A stretch of 64,000 bases of DNA, from positions 1 to 64,000 of the forward strand of contig NZ_QTWS01000009.1 in the NCBI RefSeq assembly GCF_003461245.1, in the 5' to 3' direction. The notes below the pieces were generated by a model. The model was not told where the DNA came from and made no database searches. It was given only the letters and a program-made list of their open reading frames with translations. Shown here piece by piece: positions 7,359 to 15,731 of this stretch; position 1 is the first letter of the stretch; each line of letters opens with the position of its first letter. Position numbers and translations under genes: made by a program. The stretch is from Blautia sp. AF19-10LB (GTDB lineage: Bacteria; Bacillota; Clostridia; Lachnospirales; Lachnospiraceae).

Positions 7359-8263
7359 GCCATTTCACCTCCACTGACACTGTCGGCCGGCACACCGGCA
7401 AGTTCCACAGTCCGGATCAGTGCCCTGCGGGCGATCTCTCCGCCGATCTGCAGACGAAAAGCCTTCGAAGCTCTCCAGGAATCTCGCGGATGGATCTCAC
7501 TTCGGATGCTGTCCTCAAGTTTCCGGTACAGCTCTTCTCCAAGTTTCCGTCCCTTCAGAAGTTCTTCTGTCTCCACGCAACGGTACGGTACCGGTGCAGC
7601 TACACCAAATGTGATACGTACATCCTCCAGGATCTTTGTTTCCGGGTTCACTTTGCTGACTACACTGCAGCTCAGCGTTGCGATATCCATGGCATTTCGC
7701 ATGGAATATTTGATGTAATGTCCATGATACCCTTCATATTCGGTACGCGGGATCACAACATGCATCAGCACTTCTCCCTGCTTAAGAGCCACACGTCCCG
7801 GACCAAGATAGAACTCCCTGACCGGAACCACTCTGCTGCCCTCTGCATTTGCAATATGCAGAAGTGAATTATAGGAAAAAACCGTCGGCACACTGTCGGC
7901 ACTGACTGCACCGTTGCAGATATTTCCACCGATCGTTCCAATATTTCGGATCTGCGGTCCACCAACCTGGTCTACCGCCTCCCCAAGCACAGGAACACAC
8001 TCCTGAATGATCGGATCTGCTGTGATATGTGAAAACACCGTTCCTGCCCCTATATAAATATCCCCGGAATCTTTTTTCTCAATTCCCTTAAGTTCTTCGA
8101 TGTCACGGATCGACACCAGCGAAGTGCCTGCCATCCTTCCCTCACGGATCTTGATCAGGACATCACTTCCCCCGGAAATGATCCTTGCGTCCGGATGTTC
8201 CGTAAGAAGCTCCACTGCTTCTGAAACGGTTTTTGCATTATAATAATTTTCAATATCATACAT
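7355..8263 (-). CDS. xdhB: Xanthine dehydrogenase-type FAD-binding subunit
   Basis: 302 residues, the medium subunit of a three-subunit molybdenum hydroxylase. The FAD-binding landmarks are present: ARIISGGSDVL in the N-terminal part and QIRNIGTIGGNICNG near residue 110. The C-terminal lobe carries GVAAPVPYRC. It receives electrons from the iron-sulfur subunit and passes them to a carrier such as NAD or ferredoxin. No extra [4Fe-4S] insert of the 4-hydroxybenzoyl-CoA reductase kind is visible. It lies 15 bases after xdhA and is translationally coupled to xdhC. Whether it uses NAD is not decidable from sequence by eye. Confidence 0.93.
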   Translation of the reverse strand: MYDIENYYNAKTVSEAVELLTEHPDARIISGGSDVLIKIREGRMAGTSLVSIRDIEELKGIEKKDSGDIYIGAGTVFSHITADPIIQECVPVLGEAVDQVGGPQIRNIGTIGGNICNGAVSADSVPTVFSYNSLLHIANAEGSRVVPVREFYLGPGRVALKQGEVLMHVVIPRTEYEGYHGHYIKYSMRNAMDIATLSCSVVSKVNPETKILEDVRITFGVAAPVPYRCVETEELLKGRKLGEELYRKLEDSIRSEIHPRDSWRASKAFRLQIGGEIARRALIRTVELAGVPADSVSGGEMA

Positions 8264-8278
8264 GATGTCTTCCCCCTT

Positions 8279-10555
8279 TCAGATCAGTCCCGCTTTTTGG
8301 AAACCATCGATCAGTCTCTGCGGTGTCAGTGGATTTTCGTTAAAAGCAACTCCTGTTGCATGCAGGACGGCATTTCGGATCGCCGGTGCACACGGGATCG
8401 CAGGCGGCTCACCCAGTGCCTTATTTCCATATGGTCCGATCGGATCATCAAGTTCGACAAAATCTGCCTTGAGTTCCGGTGTATCGAGCATGGTCATCAG
8501 CTTATAGTCCAGGAGATTTCCATTCAGCGGCCGTCCTGTCTTCTCATCGAGAATGAGCTGCTCACTGATACCATAGCCCATACCCATGGATATGCCTCCA
8601 TGTACCTGCATCTCTGCAAGCTGCGGATTCAATAATTTGCCGCTGTCATGCACATTGATGATATGGAGGACTTTGATCTTTCCAAGCTTCATATCTACTT
8701 CGACTTCTGCAAAACAGCAGCCGGTCGCGATCGTATTTTTTTTCACCTGCTCGGAAACTTCTGCTGTCAGTACAGAAGAATTGGTGAGACTGTAATAGCT
8801 CTCCTCGGCAAGAGCTGCAAGTGAGATCGCCTGCTCTTTGCCTGCCCAGATCCAGTTGTCCCGAAGTTCAAGTTCCGTGGTGTCGATCTCCGGAAGCAGT
8901 GTCTTGGCATAGGCAAGGATCTTGTCACGCAGGATCTCCGCACAATGGCGGACTGCCGTTCCTGTAACGAAAGACTGTCTCGATGCATAAGCTCCCGTAT
9001 CAAATGGCGAAATATCCGTATCCTGTGTGGACATGATATGTACATGTTCCATATCTGTGTGAAGTGTCTCTGCCACCATCTGCGAGAATACAGTGTCTGC
9101 ACCCTGGCCGATCTCTGTCGCGCCAAGGGTAAGCTGCACGCTTCCATCCTGATTCAGGGAAAGCCTTGCTCCTGAGATCTCCAGAGAAATCGGCCATACG
9201 CCTGTTTTATAAGAAAACAGTGCCATACCGACTCCCCTTCGTACATCTTCGGTCTGGTTTGCATATTCCTTACGTTTCTCATCCCAGTGGATATAATCTG
9301 CACCTTTTTTGAGGCATTCAAAAATACCGTTTGAGTTTGCCGCGATCGGTTTCAGATAAACGTCTGCATAGTATCCCTGGATCAGATTTTTTCTTCGGAA
9401 TTCAAGTGGATCCATATGGATCGCAGCTGCCACATCATCCATGAAGCTTTCTATCGCGAAACATACCTGCGGGATCCCATAACCTCGCATCGCGCCGCCG
9501 ACCGGGGTGTTGGTATAAACTGTATACGCTTCTCCCCGGATATTTGGACAGGCATACTGTAAACGCCAGGAAGTCAGACCGTTCGCCGCGATCGCGTGTC
9601 CATGGGAGGCATAAGCTCCCTGGTTGGAATAGGAATGCATATCCTTGGCAAGCAGTTTACCGTCTTTGTCCACGCCTGCTGCAAGGTCGAATTCGATCGA
9701 ATGACGGGTCCTGGTGTTGCAGAAAGTTTCTTCTCTGCTGATATCCAGTTTGACTGGTCTGCCGCCAACCTGCGTGGTCAGAAAGGCATTCAGCGGTTCA
9801 TAGAGAACGTCCTGCTTATTTCCGAAACCTCCGCCGATATACGGCTTGATGACACGTACATTGCCCCACGGGATTCCCAGTGCCTGGCCGATGACACGGC
9901 GGACGATATGCGGGATCTGTGTGGAAGTCACTACTACGATCCTGCCCTTTTCCATGTAAGCATAGGAAATTGGATTCTCGATATGACAGTGCTGGACGAT
10001 CGGGGTCTTATACGTTCCCCGGACAACTGTCTCTGATTCTTCCATACCTTTATCGACATCTCCGATAAAATAATTGGAGCGTGCCAGAACATTGTCCTTC
10101 TTGTCGAAATGGATCGGCGGATGGCTTCCCTGCATGGATTTACGTGGATGGATCTCAACCGGATATTCCTCATATTCCACTTTGATCAGTTTCAGTGCCC
10201 TGGCTGCCGTGATCTCGTCCTCTGCGACAACTGCCGCAATATCATCACCATAATAACGGACACGTCCCGTAAGAAGATTCCGGTCTGCCACATCCTGGTG
10301 CGCCGGTTCTACTGACCATGGATGTCCCGGTGTCGGATAACAGTGCTCCGGCACATCCTTAAAAGTCACAACTTTGACAACCCCTTCCAGCGCTTCTGCT
10401 TCACTTGTGTCGATGGATGTCACGATACCATTTCCGATCGATGCATGCAACACTTTGGCGACCAGACATCTCGGCGGTATCAGATCCTCTGTAAATTTGG
10501 CTCTTCCGGTTACCTTTTCATATGCGTCTACACGCGGAACGCTTTTTCCTATCAT
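8279..10555 (-). CDS. xdhA: Xanthine dehydrogenase-type molybdenum-binding subunit
   Basis: 758 residues, the large catalytic subunit. Landmarks: RVDAYEKVTGRAKFTEDL at the start, IGGGFGNKQD near residue 245, GGAMRGYGIPQ, and the late ALGEPPAIPCAPA, whose Glu matches the catalytic base of xanthine oxidoreductases. At the residue that is Glu802 in bovine enzyme (GGFGGKE) this protein has Gln (GNKQ). The start and length resemble E. coli XdhA. It probably hydroxylates a purine such as hypoxanthine or xanthine, or works in reverse on urate; the actual substrate is unknown. Together with YqeB/YqeC it is likely to need selenium for activity. An unusual 264-bp leader precedes it (see the entries at 10603-10769). 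Confidence 0.9.
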   Translation of the reverse strand: MIGKSVPRVDAYEKVTGRAKFTEDLIPPRCLVAKVLHASIGNGIVTSIDTSEAEALEGVVKVVTFKDVPEHCYPTPGHPWSVEPAHQDVADRNLLTGRVRYYGDDIAAVVAEDEITAARALKLIKVEYEEYPVEIHPRKSMQGSHPPIHFDKKDNVLARSNYFIGDVDKGMEESETVVRGTYKTPIVQHCHIENPISYAYMEKGRIVVVTSTQIPHIVRRVIGQALGIPWGNVRVIKPYIGGGFGNKQDVLYEPLNAFLTTQVGGRPVKLDISREETFCNTRTRHSIEFDLAAGVDKDGKLLAKDMHSYSNQGAYASHGHAIAANGLTSWRLQYACPNIRGEAYTVYTNTPVGGAMRGYGIPQVCFAIESFMDDVAAAIHMDPLEFRRKNLIQGYYADVYLKPIAANSNGIFECLKKGADYIHWDEKRKEYANQTEDVRRGVGMALFSYKTGVWPISLEISGARLSLNQDGSVQLTLGATEIGQGADTVFSQMVAETLHTDMEHVHIMSTQDTDISPFDTGAYASRQSFVTGTAVRHCAEILRDKILAYAKTLLPEIDTTELELRDNWIWAGKEQAISLAALAEESYYSLTNSSVLTAEVSEQVKKNTIATGCCFAEVEVDMKLGKIKVLHIINVHDSGKLLNPQLAEMQVHGGISMGMGYGISEQLILDEKTGRPLNGNLLDYKLMTMLDTPELKADFVELDDPIGPYGNKALGEPPAIPCAPAIRNAVLHATGVAFNENPLTPQRLIDGFQKAGLI

Positions 10556-10602
10556 AACCTCTCACCTGCCTGCTTTTATTGTAAACTTTGGAATACCTGC
10601 AC

Positions 10603-10749
10603 TTATTTTCTGAAAAATCCTCTGATAAAAAGAGCCGGATCAAGTCCCAAGAAACTTCTCTGTTCCCCTCTGAACTTACGTCCGGCTCCGAACCATGCTA
10701 TTTTCCACTTCAGGTATTCAGTTCTTTTTGCGTACCCATAGTGTAACAT
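10603..10749 (-). other. Small ORF or structured leader upstream of xdhA
   Basis: A 48-codon frame runs from ATG at 10749 to TAA at 10603. The predicted peptide is basic and aromatic-rich (for example YLKWKIAWFGAGRKFRGEQR). Against it being a gene: no Shine-Dalgarno sequence precedes the ATG, and the frame passes through a strong hairpin. For it: composition is protein-like and the gap is unusually long for this operon. The same stretch can fold as an outer stem GAGCCGGA/TCCGGCTC enclosing two small hairpins (GTTC-GAAC and AAGT-ACTT). It may be a small protein, a regulatory leader RNA or a dispersed repeat. Confidence 0.4.
10627..10688 (-). terminator. Terminator-like hairpin in the xdhA leader
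   Basis: On the minus strand GAGCCGGA (10688-10681) pairs perfectly with TCCGGCTC (10639-10632), followed at once by TTTTT. The 41-base interior holds two further short hairpins. Lying between two genes of one operon, it would act as an attenuator or partial terminator. Confidence 0.55.
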
Positions 10750-10769
10750 ATTTTACTGCATAGTTGCAA
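10740..10769 (-). promoter_or_regulatory. Candidate internal promoter for xdhA
   Basis: TTGCAA (10769-10764) and TACACT (10745-10740) are 18 bases apart, with a TG one base before the -10 box (extended -10). It would start a roughly 180-base leader ahead of xdhA that includes the hairpin. The match is moderate. Confidence 0.35.
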
Positions 10770-10819
10770 TCTTTTCTGTTGAATTTTCTGAATTTTTAGT
10801 CTATCTTTTATTACTTTCT

Positions 10820-11311
10820 TTATCTTGCAGGTGTAAAGATACCTCGCAGGTCATGGATCACATGGCGCGGGCATTTGACGGAACACATGCCGCAGCTTAA
10901 GCAGGCATCCTCATCGATCACTGCACAGTTATCTGTTACTTTAACAGCACCTGCAGTACAGGTCTTCTCGCAGATCCCGCAGCCGATACAGCTTGCTTCG
11001 CACTGTTTCTTCGCCGCTGCACCTTTGCTCTTATTGGAGCATTTGACCACGATATAATTCGCGCATTCATGAATATGAATGATCTCCTGCGGACAGACTT
11101 TGGTACATTTTTGGCAGGCAATGCATTTGGATTCGTCGACTTCTGCCACTCCGTATTCATTGAGGGAAATCGCGCCGAATTTACATGCATCGACACAGGC
11201 TCCACAGCCGATACAGCCTTCACTGCATCCTGCTTCCCCCTTGACCGCCCTGCATCCACCATTGCAGGAAACAATGGCTGCCTTATATGGAAATTTCTTT
11301 TTGACTGCCAT
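10820..11311 (-). CDS. Polyferredoxin with four [4Fe-4S] motifs, RnfB-like
   Basis: 163 residues built almost entirely of iron-sulfur motifs. Four CxxCxxCxxxC units are visible: [33 protein letters not shown] and [11 protein letters not shown]. Upstream of these, SCNGGC and GCSEG resemble the Cys-rich segment of RnfB/polyferredoxin proteins. No membrane anchor is present, so it is a soluble electron carrier. It starts 1 base after the xdhD-like stop and is followed by the long leader of xdhA. A dedicated ferredoxin beside two hydroxylases and a YgfK without its nicotinamide module suggests that electrons enter or leave this system through ferredoxin. That link is inferred from gene order. Confidence 0.9.
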   Translation of the reverse strand: MAVKKKFPYKAAIVSCNGGCRAVKGEAGCSEGCIGCGACVDACKFGAISLNEYGVAEVDESKCIACQKCTKVCPQEIIHIHECANYIVVKCSNKSKGAAAKKQCEASCIGCGICEKTCTAGAVKVTDNCAVIDEDACLSCGMCSVKCPRHVIHDLRGIFTPAR

Positions 11312-11312
11312 A

Positions 11313-13895
11313 TCAACCCTTCCTTTCGTATGGTGTGCTCACAAGCGGGAGACTGTATCTGCGGATTCCGTCATAGCGGAAATATGCATCTGCGATCGCC
11401 GGTGCGGTAGGGATCGATGTGATCTCTCCGATACCGATCGCTCCGCAGGCTACTTTGAGTCCCGGTTTATCTACAACGATCGCTTTGATCTTTGGAACTT
11501 CATGGGAACGGAATAATCTGAGAGAACCATACTTCTGTATCGGCTTGCAGTTCTCATCGATCGGATACTGCTCCCTCAGGGCGTAACCCATGGACATGAC
11601 CACACCGCCCTCGATCTGACCTTCGCAGGACAGTGGATTGACCGCTTTGCCGACATCGTGTGCGGCAACGATCTGATCCAGTTTACCGGTTTTTGGATCT
11701 ACGACACACATCTGGGTCGCATATCCGTATGCAACGTGGGATACCGGGTTCGGCACATTTGCACCAAGAGGATCTGTCTTTGCCAGGTACTCTCCGTAGT
11801 ATACGATCCCCTTCATATCCTTAAGTTCCTTGCCGGCTCTTCGGTCTTCCATCAGTTTCTCGCAGGCTCTTCGGCAGGCTTCACCGGTAACAAGCGTCTG
11901 TCTGGAACCGGAAGTCGTTCCGGAATCCGGTGAGATCCAGGTATTACTTCGCTCATATACGATGTCTTCCTGTCTGATGTCTGTATTTGTCACGATCATC
12001 TGTACGAGAACCGTTCCAAGGCCCTGACCGATACAGGAAGCTCCGGAATAAATATGAAGTTTCTCATCATCCTCCACGATCAATTTCACACGTCCTGTAT
12101 CCGGAATACCAACGCCAACACCGGCATTTTTCATCGCACAGCCGATTCCGACCGGTTTTCCTGCCGCCATCGCTGCGTCATAATCTTCCTTGACCGCCTC
12201 CAGAGTCTCCACAAGGCCTGTGGAATCATCTACGATCTGGCCATTCGGAAGGACTTCTCCCGGGCGGATCGCATTGCGGTAGCGGATCTCCCATGGAGTG
12301 ATGCCGACTTTATCTGCCATCATATTAAGCAGGGTCTCTGTCGCAAAACAGGTCTGCGTTACACCAAATCCACGGAAAGCTCCTGCCGGCGGATTGTTTG
12401 TATAGTAAGCAGTTCCCTCGATCTCAAAGTTTTCGTAATGGTACGGACCTGCTGCATGGGTGCAGGCACGTTCCAGGACAGGGCCGCCAAGGGAGGCAAA
12501 AGCACCTGTATCCGAAGTGACGCTTGCTTTTACGCCCATGATATTACCATCTTCATCACAGCCCATCGTCATATCCATATAGAACGGATGACGCTTCGGA
12601 TGGACAAGGAGAGACTCTGCTCTGGTAAATTTGACTTTGACCGGTTTCTTTGTCACATAAGTAAGGAGAGCTGCAAGATGCTGTACTGTCATATCCTCCT
12701 TACCGCCAAAACCGCCGCCTACAAGTGCATTCTGCACCTTGACCTTATCCGTTCCAAGGAGCAGAGAACACTCATGCAGGGTCTGGTGTGCTGACTGGTC
12801 TGTGGAATAGATAAATACGTCTCCGTCCTCATCATAAAAAGCAACGGCACATTCCGGCTCAAGGAAAGCATGCTCTGTCCATGGCGTCTCGAAATGATGC
12901 GAGATCACATATTTGGAATTTCGGATCGCTTCCTCGGCATTTCCCCTGCTGATGTGTTTGTGTGCACAGATATTGTTTTCTTCCTCGTCAAAAACCTTCG
13001 GTGCATCCGGCGCTGCTGCTTCCTCAATCGTATGTACATGAGGAAGCGCCTCATACTCTACCTTGATAAGTTTGATCGCTTTTTCTGCGGTTTCACGGTC
13101 TTTTGCCGCTACGAGTGCGATCGCATCGCCGAGATAATGTACGAGAGAGCCGACCGGGATCAGAGTGTACTGATCATGCTTCAGATGACCGATCTTGTTC
13201 TCGCCTGGGATATCCTCTGCGGTTACAACTGCTTCCACACCCGGAAGTGCTTTTGCTCTGGAAGTATCGATGGAAAGCACTCTCGCACGTGCATATTTAC
13301 TTCGGAGAGCGACTCCATAAAGCATGCCATCCAGGTAAAAATCATCCGGATATTTACCGTATCCGAGGACTTTCTCCTCTACATCGATCCTTGCCACGCG
13401 ATTGCCAAGTGTCCAGTTCGGGTCACCATCATCTGGAATTTCGCCTGCTTTTAATATCTTTGCTGCCAGACGGACGGCATCCATGATCTTTACGTATCCT
13501 GTGCAGCGGCAGTAGTTATTGCGCAGCGCATATCGGATCTCGTCGTCTGTAGGCTCCATATTTTCATCGAGAAGTGCTTTCGTACACATTACCATTCCAG
13601 GAATGCAGAATCCACACTGTACTGCTCCGGCCTTTCCATATGCATAGGTGTATACCTGCTGTTCCCATTCTGTCAGTCCCTCTACGGTTATGATCTCTCT
13701 TCCGTCAAGGGAATCTGTATCCGGGACACATGCTTTGCAGGTTTTTCCGTCAATGATCACTGTACAGGCTCCACATGCGCCCTCACTGCATCCGTCCTTT
13801 ACGGATGTCAGGTGAAGTTCGTCACGGAGGAATCTCAAAAGCTTCTGATTCTTCTCCGGCTGAACACTTTGTCCATTTACTTTAAATATTGCCAT
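11313..13895 (-). CDS. XdhD-like fused [2Fe-2S]/molybdenum hydroxylase
   Basis: 860 residues. The N-terminal 160 carry both iron-sulfur clusters (CSEGACGAC, then CGFCIPGM and CRCTGY); the rest is a molybdenum-binding domain with [26 protein letters not shown] and the late [14 protein letters not shown] containing the catalytic Glu. The fused FeS-Mo layout without an FAD domain is that of E. coli XdhD and of other selenium-dependent molybdenum hydroxylase candidates. Unlike XdhA next door, it keeps Glu at the position of bovine Glu802 (GGKE), so the two enzymes probably differ in substrate. The start at 13895 follows AAAAGGAG. It lies between ygfK and the polyferredoxin, which may supply its missing redox partner. 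Confidence 0.9.
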   Translation of the reverse strand: MAIFKVNGQSVQPEKNQKLLRFLRDELHLTSVKDGCSEGACGACTVIIDGKTCKACVPDTDSLDGREIITVEGLTEWEQQVYTYAYGKAGAVQCGFCIPGMVMCTKALLDENMEPTDDEIRYALRNNYCRCTGYVKIMDAVRLAAKILKAGEIPDDGDPNWTLGNRVARIDVEEKVLGYGKYPDDFYLDGMLYGVALRSKYARARVLSIDTSRAKALPGVEAVVTAEDIPGENKIGHLKHDQYTLIPVGSLVHYLGDAIALVAAKDRETAEKAIKLIKVEYEALPHVHTIEEAAAPDAPKVFDEEENNICAHKHISRGNAEEAIRNSKYVISHHFETPWTEHAFLEPECAVAFYDEDGDVFIYSTDQSAHQTLHECSLLLGTDKVKVQNALVGGGFGGKEDMTVQHLAALLTYVTKKPVKVKFTRAESLLVHPKRHPFYMDMTMGCDEDGNIMGVKASVTSDTGAFASLGGPVLERACTHAAGPYHYENFEIEGTAYYTNNPPAGAFRGFGVTQTCFATETLLNMMADKVGITPWEIRYRNAIRPGEVLPNGQIVDDSTGLVETLEAVKEDYDAAMAAGKPVGIGCAMKNAGVGVGIPDTGRVKLIVEDDEKLHIYSGASCIGQGLGTVLVQMIVTNTDIRQEDIVYERSNTWISPDSGTTSGSRQTLVTGEACRRACEKLMEDRRAGKELKDMKGIVYYGEYLAKTDPLGANVPNPVSHVAYGYATQMCVVDPKTGKLDQIVAAHDVGKAVNPLSCEGQIEGGVVMSMGYALREQYPIDENCKPIQKYGSLRLFRSHEVPKIKAIVVDKPGLKVACGAIGIGEITSIPTAPAIADAYFRYDGIRRYSLPLVSTPYERKG

Positions 13896-13926
13896 AGTGG
13901 ATTCTCCTTTTCCTGTTTTATGGATA

Positions 13927-15681
13927 TCACATCAACAGGTAAGCATAGTCATTGATTACTGTGCAGATAAGCTGTGACAGTCCTTCTGTGAGGATGCCGG
14001 ACAGCTGGTCTGCTTTTACGATTTCTTCTTTGTCTCCAATACGTACTTTTACTTCTTTGCTTTCTGTATCCAGTACGGTGAAACCATTGTTTGTGCTGTC
14101 TTTCATGTCTTCTTCTGTTGCAAATAAAGTAAATTTGTCTTTATATGGTGTTCCCGCATACTGGCAGAAGGAACGGCAGTTGCCGCATTCGTTACACATA
14201 TAGTCTACATGAAGGATCTGCAGAAGTTCCATCTCCGGTACTTCGATCAGGACGTTTGCACGGTTCGGACATACGTCTGCACAGTTTCCGCATACACGTT
14301 TGTGTGCTGTGAAATCTTTTTTGTTCGGAGCATCTTTCTTCTTAAGGCAGTCAAGAAGCGGGGATTTCTCTTCGTTTCTCTTTCCTGCTGCTTTCTTTGT
14401 GTTCTTCTGATAATGAGCATCAGCAAGAGCAGATTCTGCAAGTTTCTTCACTTCTTCTACTTTGACTTTGCCACATTCTCCAACTTCGCACTCATCTGCT
14501 TTCTCTGCAATGCGGGTCATCCATTTGTATCCACCCGGTTTGAGAAGAACAGTTGCCACTGTGACCGGCCAAATACCGCAGCCCACGATCTGATCGATAT
14601 TCTTCTGGTCAGCTCCGCCTGAAAAGGACATTGGAAGCTCGCCGTCAAAAGATTCTGCAAGACGTGCTGCCACTGTGATAGAAAGCGGGAACAGGGCTTT
14701 ACCGGACATATACATCTCCTCACCCGGAAGTTCCTGGCGTTTGATATCTACCGGGAAGGTATTGGTCAGTTTCACACCGAAGGAAAGGCCTTCCTGTGCT
14801 GCTGTTTCTTTGAGGCGTTTCAGCATTGGAACAGCATCCTCATACTGTAAATCATCCTTGAAATGGAAATCTGTAAATGCCATGTAGTCATATCCCAGAT
14901 CGTCCATTGCTTTACGGACAAATTCATAACCAAGAAGTGTCGGATTACATTTTACGTAAGTATTGATGTGTTTTTCTTTGAGGAGATACATAACAATATT
15001 TTCGATCTCCTGCGGAGGACATCCGTGCATGGTAGAAAGTGTGATAGAATTACAGATTTCTGATGGAATTGCCTCAATATCTTCTTTTGTCACATGCTCA
15101 AAGAGATCTGCATGATCGAGAAGCCATGTCTTACATTCCTTGAAAACTTCTGTATCGCGGGCATCTTTGAGTCCTTCGATAAAGTCGTCGATCTTCTTAT
15201 CCTTGATTCCTTCCAGGTTGTAGCCGCAGGACATGTTGAACTGGAATCCGTCCGGGCTTCCAAGTCCGAATTCTTTGGAGATCACATGAAGTGCCATCCA
15301 GCCCTTGATATATTCGCCCATTGCCTGTGGAACGTAAAGTTCTGTAGACCATTCGCAGTTGTATGCCTCATCCTCTGCCACGATACATGGTTTCGGAATA
15401 CATGCGGAAAGTTCCGGTCCATCCATCTTCTGTACTGTCTTTAACTCAAAAAATCTCGCACCTGCATAGTAAGCTGCCACAAGGTTCTGTGCAAGCTGTG
15501 TATGCGGACCTGCTGCCGGTCCGACAGGATTTTCAAGTTTTCTTCCAAAAATCTCTACGGTTCTGGCCGGATCAGCCACATATGCTTTCTGGATTCCAAA
15601 GACCTGTCCTGTTGCTTTGTGTTCTGCTAATATCCATTCCATTAACTGTCCAAATGGAATACTCTTCATAATATCGCTCAT
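13927..15681 (-). CDS. ygfK: YgfK-like iron-sulfur protein, short form lacking the FAD/NAD(P) module
   Basis: 584 residues. Residues 1-400 match the dihydroorotate-dehydrogenase-like part of YgfK (GPAAGPHTQLAQNLVAAY, FFELKTVQKMDG, TLSTMHGCPP, SFSGGADQKN). The C-terminal part has a CGNCADVCPNRANV site near 464 and a CNECGNCRSFC [4Fe-4S] site near 496. YgfK proteins annotated as putative selenate reductase subunits are about 1,000 residues and carry a GltD-like FAD/NAD(P)H module between these regions. Here only a Lys-rich linker (about 425-460) joins them. The gene lies between ssnA and the xdhD-like gene. Its partner and substrate are unknown; selenate reduction itself is doubtful, and a role in reducing purine intermediates is an alternative. 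Confidence 0.88.
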   Translation of the reverse strand: MSDIMKSIPFGQLMEWILAEHKATGQVFGIQKAYVADPARTVEIFGRKLENPVGPAAGPHTQLAQNLVAAYYAGARFFELKTVQKMDGPELSACIPKPCIVAEDEAYNCEWSTELYVPQAMGEYIKGWMALHVISKEFGLGSPDGFQFNMSCGYNLEGIKDKKIDDFIEGLKDARDTEVFKECKTWLLDHADLFEHVTKEDIEAIPSEICNSITLSTMHGCPPQEIENIVMYLLKEKHINTYVKCNPTLLGYEFVRKAMDDLGYDYMAFTDFHFKDDLQYEDAVPMLKRLKETAAQEGLSFGVKLTNTFPVDIKRQELPGEEMYMSGKALFPLSITVAARLAESFDGELPMSFSGGADQKNIDQIVGCGIWPVTVATVLLKPGGYKWMTRIAEKADECEVGECGKVKVEEVKKLAESALADAHYQKNTKKAAGKRNEEKSPLLDCLKKKDAPNKKDFTAHKRVCGNCADVCPNRANVLIEVPEMELLQILHVDYMCNECGNCRSFCQYAGTPYKDKFTLFATEEDMKDSTNNGFTVLDTESKEVKVRIGDKEEIVKADQLSGILTEGLSQLICTVINDYAYLLM

Positions 15682-15731
15682 AATTCATTTCTCCCTGTAA
15701 TTCCCAATACAAAAATAGTGATTGTCAGCAT

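Noticed and set aside
5127..10741. Many plus-strand open frames of 60-250 codons opposite the hydroxylase cluster
   Set aside because: All mirror the codon pattern of the minus-strand genes and show no motifs or ribosome binding sites.
6053..13895. Selenocysteine (in-frame TGA with SECIS) in the hydroxylase genes
   Set aside because: All frames are open without an internal TGA; in this enzyme family selenium is a labile ligand at molybdenum, not selenocysteine.
13927..15681. Short ygfK as a broken gene
   Set aside because: The frame is continuous, both flanking regions are well conserved and the linker is orderly; a lost internal domain or an ancestral short form fits better than decay.
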